NCBI GenBank assembly: GCA_914767715.1
Contig: OU612065.1
Location: 33,482,001 to 33,542,000 of the forward strand
DNA length: 60,000 nt
Source of the DNA: Membranipora membranacea
Lineage: Eukaryota; Bryozoa; Gymnolaemata; Cheilostomatida; Membraniporidae
Reading direction: 5' to 3'
Below, piece by piece: positions 24,001-33,400 of this stretch (position 1 is its first letter; the number at the start of each line of letters is the position of its first letter). The position numbers and the translations under genes were made by a program. The notes beneath the pieces are model-generated. The model worked only from the letters and a program-made list of their open reading frames with translations. It was not told the DNA's origin and searched no databases.

Positions 24001-25918
24001 TTGCAACATACGAAATCAAACTACTCGTATGCTGATGTTGACCAACCTTTTAAATAGAAACTCATATAATTTAGTTAAGTTTTCTGTACAAACCTGCTCA
24101 CGCCATTTCTGTGCCTCTCTGAGGATGTCATCTTTGAAAGGTAGAGTATTAGGTACACCGGGGTCTTTTCTTCTCAATTCTGCAGAAAGTAAAAATATGT
24201 GTAGTGGCTATATGATTGATGATTTTTTGAGTGATGGTGAAATGAATTGGATGTGGTGCGGCATGGATAACTATGAGATGAATTGCATCAGCATTCTGAT
24301 CAAACCATTGAAAACATCATCAATACAGTGCACTGGACAGGCCAGTTTAGGTCAGTTTTTCAGATTTTTTTTACAGAATTTTTGCAATGTCTTGTCCAGA
24401 TAATATTAGATCTGGCTTGCACGTATTTAGTGTTACTCCTCTCTGCTGCAACTTAACACTAGAGTGAGCAAGGAAAAAAGGATTAAAGGGCAACCAGGGT
24501 TTCAAACAACTTCTCATTGATTAATAGCAGATTGCACCTTCTGCACAGGGAAAAAGACAAAATCTAATTCGGATTATTATTCAGCAAGAATTCTTGTGAA
24601 ACATTTCATCCATCAGGTACTCAAACTCAGCTGAAAGAGAATACCGCAGAGCAGTTTCCTGTTCCTGTTATTATTTAGCCTGTGCTCTATCATCATTACA
24701 GCAATTACAGCTTAGAGTCACCAACTACTTTGAGTTTTGCACCACGTCATGCACAAAGCTGATGCTGCCTAACACATTATTTACTACCCATCAATGCATT
24801 GCTGCGAAACCTTGGTTGCCCTTTTGAACATGATCTAGCTAGGTCTAAACATACGGAAGAATCTGACGTAGCCTAACACTCTATAATTAGATTGATTGTG
24901 GACAATTTAATTTGAAATATATTTTGAGGGGTTTTGTTTTATCTTTACCCAACTACTACCACAGCTAATAAACTGTGAAATCATGATTGAAAAATGTCTA
25001 ATGTAAATGTCTAATGTAAATATGACATTTGGCTTACTTTGATTGGTCGGAGTTTTCTTAGACTCTTTGCGAACCTTTCTGTTATGCTCTCTTACCTACA
25101 AAGTTGTGAATGATGGTATAAAGAATATATAGTATACCGAGGAGTAAAAGAATCACTCTGGTCATAATCTGCATGGTGAGAAGCTACAAAGAGTTCATTG
25201 ATTTATCACTGCCCCCTCTGGTCTAGTACTGAACCCTTAGAAGTCTCATATACAACACAACAGCGTTATGCATGCAATACACTGTTTTTTGATACATACA
25301 GATCTTCTTTTAATGATGAGATCTTGACAGCAGAAGTCTCATCTGATCTCATTCTTGATACGACTTACTTTCTTTTCAATTTTGACTCTGTGTCTTGTGG
25401 TTTGCCTTTTACTAGCCTTCTCTGGAAAAGAGAGAACGCAATTAAAACAAACAAACAAATAGGAACAAATCCCAACTTTCCCAAACAAGGAAACCTTACC
25501 AAACCTGTGTTCACCTACTGAATGATTCATCAGGCAGGCTATTTTAATCTAGTAGGCTACCTATCTATTCACATCTAACTATCATATAATTATATAATCA
25601 AGGTCGGCGTCTCCCTGATATATAATAATAATACACTTATTACGAATTACATTAGGGATTAGCATTTCTGTTGAAATCTTAACTGGTTGGGCTGACCTAG
25701 CAAGGAAGGACCCTACCTGCTCAGCTAGGAAGTGGTTAAGTAGTGTTTCAAAAAATTGAATCAAAATGACTGAGTTAAATTAATATGAACTTACTTACTC
25801 ATTACTGAAGTAACCTAAAAAAAATAAAAGTTAGAAGAAAGTATGAAATGAGCATCATATTCATCAATATAGAGATGATATAGTAATTGTACTTACTCTT
25901 AAACCCTCTGACAACCAT
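13665..25918 (-). CDS. GNL3: Nucleostemin-family GTPase (GNL3/GNL3L), 14 exons
   Basis: This is a nucleolar, circularly permuted GTPase needed in its family for pre-60S ribosome maturation and proliferation. Exons, in transcript order: 25897-25918, 25369-25421, 25038-25095, 24094-24179, 23160-23253, 22311-22468, 21847-21997, 21352-21585, 21073-21160, 20537-20735, 19986-20110, 14943-15079, 14269-14444, 13665-13859. All phases agree, giving about 591 residues (human GNL3L is about 582). A lysine-rich nucleolar N-terminus ([17 protein letters not shown]) precedes G4 (NKIDLVPK, about 200-207), G1 (GFPNTGKSS, about 286-294) and G3 (DSPG, about 330-333). G4 before G1 is the hallmark permutation. 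Exon 13 is acidic and the C-terminus is basic. AYYKEFRK and the [10 protein letters not shown]-like block resemble vertebrate GNL3L, while the linkage to PBRM1 matches GNL3, as expected of a single pre-duplication gene. Intron 11 is 4.9 kb because of an insertion. Confidence 0.92.
16240..16330. mobile_element. Hairpin MITE, family with AGTCTAAGTGC ends (copy 1)
   Basis: This 91-bp element is almost entirely inverted repeat: AGTCTAAGTGC at one end, GCACTTAGACT at the other, and long G+C-rich inner arms (CCAAGGCGCAGGGAGTT). It is flanked by an 11-bp duplication, AGTGCAGCCAT at 16229-16239 and AGTGCAACCAT at 16331-16341, with one mismatch. A second member is at 47876-48004. The duplication length suggests a Mutator-like relative. 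Confidence 0.75.
17532..18889. mobile_element. Possible hAT-like element nested in the 4.43-kb insertion
   Basis: CAGGGCTCTCAACC at 17532 faces its reverse complement GGTTGAGAGCCCTG ending at 18889. The CAGGG start and TCTCAACC resemble the ends of hAT elements. Target duplications are not clean: ATATAC on the left, ATATTAC on the right. The interior holds a minus-strand reverse-transcriptase fragment and segments shared with the duplication junctions at 7444 and 11820. No transposase was recognised. Confidence 0.4.
18478..18783 (-). pseudogene. Non-LTR retrotransposon reverse-transcriptase fragment
   Basis: A 101-residue open frame on the minus strand has KYLGFEDYV, then [12 protein letters not shown] and a Phe-Val-Val-Ser-Leu-Leu-Met-Tyr-Cys stretch. 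This is the order seen in the C-terminal third of CR1/L2/Jockey-type reverse transcriptases (KYLGF, then a QRLY-like helix, then S-LLYCLPVL). The catalytic palm motifs are missing, so this is a 5'-truncated, dead copy. Confidence 0.6.
19986..22468 (-). CDS. GNL3: Nucleostemin exons 6-11: permuted GTPase core
   Basis: Exon 6 (22311-22468) leads into KAYYKEFRK. Exon 7 (21847-21997) encodes [10 protein letters not shown]-like and NKIDLVPK, the G5-like and G4 region. Exon 8 (21352-21585) encodes the intermediate segment with [11 protein letters not shown]. Exon 9 (21073-21160) holds the P-loop GFPNTGKSS. Exon 10 (20537-20735) holds MQEVQLDK and DSPGIV. Exon 11 (19986-20110) has [13 protein letters not shown]. 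All GTP-binding motifs expected in the family are intact. Exon 10 is the only complete copy in the window; in both downstream duplicates it is cut at an internal CTACTTTA. Confidence 0.9.
22716..22756. repeat. 41-bp hairpin in nucleostemin intron 5
   Basis: CCAGAGACTATAGATA and its reverse complement TATCTATAGTCTCTGG are separated by nine bases. No target duplication is evident. Confidence 0.6.
22786..23051. mobile_element. 266-bp long inverted repeat, MITE-like, in nucleostemin intron 5
   Basis: The ends GTTAAAGTGATTGTGAAGG and its reverse complement at 23033-23051 continue as an imperfect foldback through most of the element (inner arms contain CTCATTTTCACTCAATGTTGAGAT). No coding capacity and no clear target duplication are seen. 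It lies between exons 5 and 6. Confidence 0.65.
23160..25918 (-). CDS. GNL3: Nucleostemin exons 1-5: basic N-terminal region
   Basis: Exon 1 (25897-25918) supplies the start codon and MVVRGFK. Exon 2 (25369-25421) gives [18 protein letters not shown]. Exon 3 (25038-25095) gives [14 protein letters not shown]. Exon 4 (24094-24179) gives [19 protein letters not shown]. Exon 5 (23160-23253) is a charged helical stretch. The order and spacing match the family's nucleolar-localising basic domain, the DPGVPNS-like motif and the coiled coil. Exon 2 needs one base from exon 1, which fits. A 6-nt segment at 25799-25804 between canonical splice signals could be an optional in-frame microexon. Confidence 0.85.
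23384..23640 (+). mobile_element. tRNA-derived SINE, copy 1
   Basis: The head has pol III signals, an A-box-like TGGCTCAGATGG and a B box GGTTCGAATCC. It is followed by a body with CCCCAGGTGTGCCCCGACCTGCC and ends in repeats of the type TTTTAATCAA. It lies in nucleostemin intron 4, antisense to that gene, and faces copy 2 tail to tail. It is the most diverged of the three copies, with a deletion in the anticodon-arm region of the tRNA-like head. Confidence 0.85.
23715..23975 (-). mobile_element. tRNA-derived SINE, copy 2
   Basis: Same family, opposite orientation: the B box reads GGATTCGAACCCA on the plus strand near 23898, and the tail of ATTAAAA/GGTTGATTAA repeats lies at its left end. Together with copy 1 it makes an inverted pair about 75 bp apart within one intron. 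Open frames on either strand here are SINE sequence, not genes. Confidence 0.85.
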
Positions 25919-26466
25919 ATTGAATGTTTCTGATCAACACACACAATAAGAATCAGTTATCACTGTAAATTGATGATACAATTGCCCTCTGAAATAGACT
26001 CTTGCTGTCCCACAGAAAGTTATCTCATGGACATGTGTGTTGCTAGTCCGTAGGCCAAAGCTGGCCTTGACACAGTTTACAAGGTCAAGGTCATTTACAA
26101 AAAATACAAAACAGAGAAGAAAGAAGATTTAGTATATGAAAACAAACAAAGCTCAATTTAGAATATAGTATGAGGTGTGTTTCTTACATGAATTAAGATA
26201 GATAAGTCTACTCAATTAGAAGCATGATAGTCGTAAGATAATACACTACAACCACGGTTCCATTGCAGATTGAGCATGTCCTGTGGACTGTGGTTGAAAC
26301 CATTCCTTCTCTCTGTTAGTGTTAGTTGTTAGTAAGAACTGACTTGCACAATAATTCGTGACAATACAAAATAATAATTGCCAAACTAACTTAACCAACT
26401 GACTTCTAGAGTAGTTCTAATTTTATAATCAATATTTATTGTGTTAGCCTGTTATCATGGGCCCCT

Positions 26467-26553
26467 GGGACTTACATGTCTTTACTTTGCCAATGTCCAC
26501 TATCAACCACCCATTGATAGTAGACATTGGCAAAGTAAAGACATGTAATTCCC
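26467..26553. repeat. Hairpin element in the shared promoter region
   Basis: Near-perfect inverted arms (TTACATGTCTTTACTTTGCC and its complement) are separated by a loop of about ten bases, and extend imperfectly to TGGGA/TCCCA. It has the size and form of a small MITE, but I could not define a target duplication. Confidence 0.6.
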
Positions 26554-27094
26554 ATGTCTGTTATGGGCCTATTCACTATCATGCTTGACTTAAGGTGAAT
26601 ATGTTATGATCATCCTCCAGTCTACCACCTTGGCTTTGTTTTAAAGTCTCCATCAGCTAACAGATATTGTTTTATCAATCAATGCTGGGGATGGGAATGT
26701 TCATAAGCCTAAGTGTTTTATAGAGGCATTGTTGTGAGTGTATGTCGGCCAGGCATGTGTAGTTATGATTTGAGCCTACCTTACTCTTCCATCAATTCTT
26801 AGGCCTTCGTTAGTTTGTGCGAGTCAGTAGAATAGTTGAGTGCCCTAGTGGAAGATAGAGAAAGGGCCGCGACCACTGGGACGGTCAATCATTGGGCTTG
26901 CACAACCTACAGAAAGCTTGTGGATGTCCTTATCTATTTACGAATAATTATACTAGGTTGAGCAAATGCCTAACAGGCCTAGGCCTTACATTTGGTCAGC
27001 CCAAGGCCTAGGTCCTAACAAATGATTATTATAAAAATAACTGTGACTGTCGCTCCTTGTTCAATGCGGTTAATTACACGTGTTTTTTTATGGG

Positions 27095-27365
27095 GATTAA
27101 AGGTTGATTAAAAAGGTTGATTAAAATCCGGTGGCATATCACTCGCCCATCCCGAGGCATGGGCGGCGAAATATCAATGCCTTAATGGCGGCAAGGCCGC
27201 AATATCTGCGCCAATTAGCTCTCAGTTTGCAGGCAGGTCGGAGCACACCTGGGGGCCAACCAATCCCCAGTAGAAGGTGGACTGCAGTGGGATTCGAACC
27301 CACGACCTTCAACACTTGCGTGTTGAAGTCCGGCGCTCTAACCAACTGAGCCACCTCCTACTCCT
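27095..27365 (-). mobile_element. tRNA-derived SINE, copy 3, just upstream of PBRM1
   Basis: This is a nearly complete copy in the minus orientation. The tRNA-like head (GGAGGTGGCTCAGTTGG on the minus strand, B box GGTTCGAATCC) ends at 27365 and the ATTAAAA-type tail is at the left. Its pol III promoter points away from PBRM1 towards nucleostemin. It ends only 90 bp before the PBRM1 start codon. Confidence 0.88.
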
Positions 27366-27455
27366 GGATGGTATTTTACAATGAATTTTACCTTTCAGGA
27401 AAGCTCATGTTTGAGGTTTATTAAGTAAGCAGCTGCTCTGTCTTCAATAGGGACA

Positions 27456-30400
27456 ATGCCTCCTAAACGTAGAGCATCAACAAGCACAGAGGACAGTGTA
27501 TCATCTACAAATAGAAGAACTAAGAAAGCCAAACAAGTCAACTATAATCAGGTCAGTTTAGTTATTTAGTCTAAGTATAATAATCGATTTGATTGGCTGT
27601 GCCACAAAGAAGGAATGTTAATGCCTTTATTCTCTCTTGATTTCGTTAATGTTTTGGTTATTGTCTGACATCCTACTTTACTTTATTAAGTTAGAGGAAC
27701 AAAATTTCATATGACCATTGATCATTTTATGGCATGCATTTGAATTTCTGTCAGTCAAAGAACAGTAACAAGTATTACGTGATGTATAAGTGTGACTTTG
27801 AATTCATAGGCTGCTATATGTCAGGAGCTGTTTGATACAATAAGGAATCACAAGTTAGCTGATGGTAGACTGCTGTGTGAGGCCCTGATTAGGGTACCTA
27901 AGAGAAGGTAAGTCATTGTAAAGTCAGCTTTGTTACAATGAACCTTTTCTTTGTTGTAATATCATGAGAGCACAACTACTGTTTTTAATCATTTTCCCAA
28001 TTATTGGGAATAAACTGTATTGCTTATTGATAGATACTTGAAAACAATTTATTCATTTATTGTGGAACTGCACCCGCGACATGACGCGTGTGAGAATGTT
28101 GTAATGTTTCAAACAATTTGATATGAAATGATGAAAAAATGTAACGTAAAATTCAAATGATCTGTGAATCTATATTTCACAGCCGTTTATATTTTATTCC
28201 CTTGGTTAGAACTGCTCCGGAGTATTATGAGAGTATTAAACAGCCTATAGATCTGTTAAAAATTCAACAGAAACTAAAGACTGAGGAATATGATGAAATA
28301 GAGCAGCTAACTGAAGATGTCCAACTTCTCGTTAAAAATGCCAAATCTTACTATCAGGTAACAATAGATTTATATTTAAATCCATCGTAACTACGAAAGT
28401 TTTAGTTGAATTTTGAGAGACATATGACATCTTTGTTTGTCTGAAATCATCTGTCAATCACTCAAATCCTATGATTTCTTGGTTCTCAGAACAGCCTTGT
28501 TGATTAAGTAACGGAAGTCCCCCATTTTGTTTGCATCTCTAAGGAATCTACTGACTGGCTTCAAGTAAGAACAATATAAGAGCTTGTCATAGAACATCCA
28601 GAGCAAGTTTGATCTAGTTCGCCTTGATTTGAAGTTGCTCCCCCTCCATTGATAAGCTGGGAATTATCGGTGGAGGGAGAGCAACTGGACTCCAGGCAAA
28701 CTGGATCAAACTTGATCTATGTAACATCAATGTTTGAGTAAGCATCGCTATCATATTTAATAGCTGGATTTCTTTAGCAGAGCATTTTATTTGTTGAGTT
28801 ACATATAATACTGATATCATTGCTGAGCAGTCATTACTTTGCTCTTACTAGCAGAGATCTAGTCAGGAATATAAGGATTCCGTTGAGTTGTGGTCACTCT
28901 ATCAATCTACTAAGTCGGACCTAATCTCTGCCGCATTCGGCGAGAGCTCGCCCAATCAGAAATCAGCCGCCTCTGCAACTGATCCAATCATACAAGCTAA
29001 ATGTCAACAGCTGTTAGATGCCTTTAAGAAGCTGAAGAATGGAGAAAGACTGCTCTGTGAGATCTTCATGACGCTGCCTGATAAAAAGGTAACTGTTTGC
29101 AATGACCTTATCAAATTGAAGCAAACCTGTCACCCTACTTCCGATGAAGGAATGTTGTTGATCAGATGTAAAATACATTCATGACACTCCAAGTATGACA
29201 ACTTCTCTCTAACGTTTCTAGGAAAATCCTTAGGAATATAAATGTGCGTGGGATGTATATCCTTCCCATTAGATGACGTCATAAATTTAGTTTTATGATC
29301 ACAGGCTCTATTCCTCCCTTTAACCTATGAAGCAGTTGTTTCCATGTTTCAGTGTTTAATTTACTTTGTTACAGGGCCTACCTATATACTATGATGTAAT
29401 AAAGCAGCCAATAGCTCTGGACACAATCAGTAAGAAGCTGGATGCGGGCAAGTATATCTCTATAGACTCACTAGAGCAGGATCTTAACTTGATGCTGAAG
29501 AATGCTATGGATTTCAACGAGCCCGGCTCCACTGTGTACAAGGATGCTGAGACTCTCAGGCTAATGATGAGCGCTGTGATGAGTGATATAATGTTAGCTA
29601 GCCCTAATACTGCTGCTTCCAAATCTGATAAGAGGTGAGATTGTTTGGTCGTGACATATAATTGTTAAACTTCTTGTGTAGGCTTCTTTGATCATGTATA
29701 TCAGGAATTCTCAAAAAAATTTGGCTAGGCATGACCTTAATCCGAAGTCTTAATGATAAATCATATTTTGTGACTGTTTAAGGTCCGTATGTCATAAGGT
29801 GAGACTGTGTCTGTGGTGTTTGAAGAATGGGGTTACTGGGTGGATATTGGCCATTTTTACTTCACTGAAGTTAGCTTTAACGCATTGAAGTTTTACTGGC
29901 CTGTAGGCAATAGAGCGATAATTGGTTAGTTACTCATTTTTGCAAATATTGCTTAGAGAGAAATAAGAGAAAGTACCAAATTGAGTTCTAAACATGGCTC
30001 CTTCAAGAGGCCTGTCACTCACCCACATATGTCTTTGCGAGTATATAAAATTGCGAGTGAATAAATTGTATCATTGTATTTATTTTCTTATATAGATCAC
30101 GTCGCGCCTCAGCAGTACCGGTAGCTGATGATGCTATGGATGAGGATACAGAGGATGAGGAGGAGGATGAGATGGAGGAGGATGGAGATGATGATGGTGA
30201 TGATGAGGGAGAGAGTAGTATGTTATCTCTAGATGATGATATCTCCACCGGTGGTGATCCTTATTGGCTCCTGTTCAAAGCTATCGCTACTCACACTGAC
30301 GATAAGGGCAAGAGTACAACTAAACCATTCCTCACACTCCCTAACAAACGGTAAGCACCATCTGACTAAAGACATACGATAGATAAGTCTCTGTACATGT

Positions 30401-33400
30401 ACCCTTATACAGTGTAGGGTCAGGCATGTCTGGCCACATTAAGCATCCAACAGTTTCAACCGCTAAGCGAAACCCTTATTTTAATACTTATCCTTGAGGA
30501 GTGCACAACTCTGAAGAGTGAACCGTATACTGAATATTTAGCACTATACATTGTGAGGATTGTGATATAGCTCAATGTACTTACTACTTACACTGTCAGG
30601 CTTTCCGGCCCAGCACCCTAGTGCGTATATACGCGTGAATTTGATCTTTCACTTGTATGTTGCTGAATATCTGAACATAGTGGTCCCGTGCAGTTTTCCA
30701 TGGTGTTCAGTTTTAGTTTTGTTTAGATTATTATCAGACCCGATATTACCATGTGATAATAAAAGTGGATCACGGGGTGCTCTGGGTAAAAACAATACTA
30801 AAAATCTTTCAGCTTACATAAAAGTTGTTGTCACATTATGACATGACAAAAATAAAAAGCTACGAGGTCTCTTCTTTGCTTCACAGGTGGTTCCCAGATT
30901 ACTATGATGATATCGCCAATCCAATATCTTTGACTCAAATAAAGAGGAAAATCAAGAAGAAAAAATACATTTCCCTCAACGAGATGGCTGCAGATATGAA
31001 CCTCATGTTTGAAAATGCCAAGGAATACAATGCTGATGAATCAAAAATATTTGAGGTAAAGTTCCATTTACTAAAGTGTAAATTTTCTGTGTTATAAGAC
31101 AGGCTACCATAAAATTTACCTGATTTGATGTTTGAAAACTGAAATTATTGTATTCTCGATTAAATATAGATATTAAAAATATTGATTCAATTTTTACTAT
31201 CTTGCACAATTTAATTGAAATTTTGAGAAAAGTTTCAGGTTTTCAAGCTAATCCATCAGGTTAATGGTTTCTATATTTCCATTACAGAACGCAATTGAGA
31301 TGCAGTCAGTTATGTGGGATAAGAAAAAACAAATTGAAGCTGGAATCAAGGTGAGCCCTTCAGAAAATCAATTATAGTTTTAGTCGCATGATTACTAAAA
31401 CGCTCTCATTAACTGTGATCCGAAACAAACCTTGAGTTTAATTTATTCCATGTTCAGTTAGATCACTTTTCCCTCCACCAGTTTAAAGCTGACCAGTTAA
31501 AATGAACTGCTCAACTTCCAGGCATAGGCATATCGTATCAGTGGTACAATGTCTGTAATATATCATTTATTGTGTTATTTCAGATAGAGGAAGATGCTAT
31601 GCCAGCGTCAGCAGCTCGAGGTACACCAGGACGTCGAGGAGCTCGGGCCAGCAGAGGAGCTAAGTCTACACCTGCCAGAGGTTTGATACAGTTATAAACA
31701 TCTAGAGTGAAGAGTCGGCCACCTTCCTATGTATTTTTCTTTGTGTACTTTTTGCAGTTGGGTTTACACACATGTGTATTCATATGTGCCAATATTTCCT
31801 ATGAGCTTGATCAACCCTGTCCACTCTACTGAGCCAAAAGTTTTATTTTGGGTTATGTGTTTTGGAAGACCATGTCATCAGGAGAGGAGGCCTGATTTTC
31901 ATGTAAAATCATGTGTTCACTTGATAGGTGGTAATGCTGAAACAGAGACTGTAGACTCAGTACCATCATCTTCTCCATCTAAGAGAGGAAAGGGTCGAGG
32001 TAGAGGGCGCCCTTCTATGGGTGTTGCTACAGGGAGAGCAGAGAAGTCACTCAGACAGAGACTGTTAGGCATCTATCACTCTGTATATGATTGTGAGGTG
32101 AGCCCATCTACAATAACTCACTGAGTCTGTAGCTGTTTTTCTCATCCTACCCGGGGTGATACTTGCTTGGATCCACAAGAACAACTGTTAGATTTTGCCA
32201 AAACTGTTTGATCATTCTCGTTCTATGAGATGTCTCACTAAAATAGTCATAATAGTATAAGTTGATGTGATGAGAAGCTGTAGGATGTGAAGAATATAAC
32301 TTTGTTTGCAGTATAATCTTCCTTCCTCCTCTCTTGTTTAATCAGCCTTACAAAAGCATTATTTCCAGTGCAATTTATATGCTAGAGCATATTAATACTG
32401 TGTATAATATATCAATATGCAAACCCCCCTCTGAAAAATGTGTTCCATCCAATAAATTTGTCATGTTATCCTACCTAACCGACATCTTATGTTTCTATAC
32501 AGGATAATGAAGGACGGCTGCTGATTGGTCCATTTATAGACCTACCTCTGAAGTCAGACTACCCTGCTTACTATGAGCACATCACTGAGCCTATAGATAT
32601 GACTATGATAGAGGAGAAGATTATGTCTGATAAGGTTAGTCGTCTAGTAGAGTGGTAGATTAACGTGTGTATGTAGGTCAGATTTGTAGATTAACTCGTG
32701 TCACGACGCATGCGAGCCCTGCAACTTGATTATTATTGCTTTGTGCCCATCTTGCTCATGCTATGGCAAAGGCTAGCTAAGGAAGCCATGCTGTAACCTC
32801 CAGTATCATGATTCCTACTGGATTAATTAGCTCACTCAAAGACAGTCCACAATATTGAATTGTTTGTTATTGTAACGTGTATTACTCCATATTTCAGGCA
32901 TATCATAAGGTAACATTCACATGAATATGTAGGAGCTCTGTATGGGTTAAGTGCTTCTCTGAGAATTTAGACATTGGTTTTAGGAACTTTTGAGTCAAAT
33001 TCAACTATTTCACTCAAAACACCGCAACATGGAATAGCAACACATCATCATGTAGTGCTGAAACGTTGCCCTGAATAGGCATTGACATTTTGTTTAATTG
33101 TTATCCATGGCTGCTACTGCACAAGCCTTAGTTCGAGCACAAATTGTACATGAAAGATGTAGACAGTCAAAGTTACACCCTTAATTTACTAGTTGGCCTC
33201 AAAATACAGATTTTTTTCCCATTCCATGTATATACCTCTGCATGTACTCAATGTTTGGTGAAGGGAAAAATCACACCACCAAAATTTATCGGCAGGAGGC
33301 AGTGAAATCACGGTCTTATCTCATTTTTGTATTGATTTTGAGTGGGATGTAGCCAATGTATTGGCTCTGATCAGTTTGGCTGGTGGGAGTGACAGAGCCA

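Larger units (their letters stand above)
25919..27455. promoter_or_regulatory. Shared intergenic/promoter region between nucleostemin and PBRM1
   Basis: The two genes diverge from this 1,537-bp interval. Visible within it are overlapping nuclear-receptor-type half sites (CAAGGTCAAGGTCA around 26080-26095), a hairpin (26467-26553), a SINE (27095-27365), and an acceptor-like site before 27398 (TTACCTTTCAG) that would give PBRM1 a spliced 5' UTR. No TATA box can be assigned with confidence. Transcription start sites are not determinable from the sequence. Confidence 0.55.

Noticed and set aside
27131-27354. Overlapping frames on both strands with [14 protein letters not shown]-like sequence
   Set aside because: Entirely inside the SINE at 27095-27365; the same translation appears from the SINE at 23715-23975.
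30015-30248. Ser-rich minus-strand frame
   Set aside because: It is the antisense shadow of the acidic Asp/Glu run in PBRM1 exon 6.
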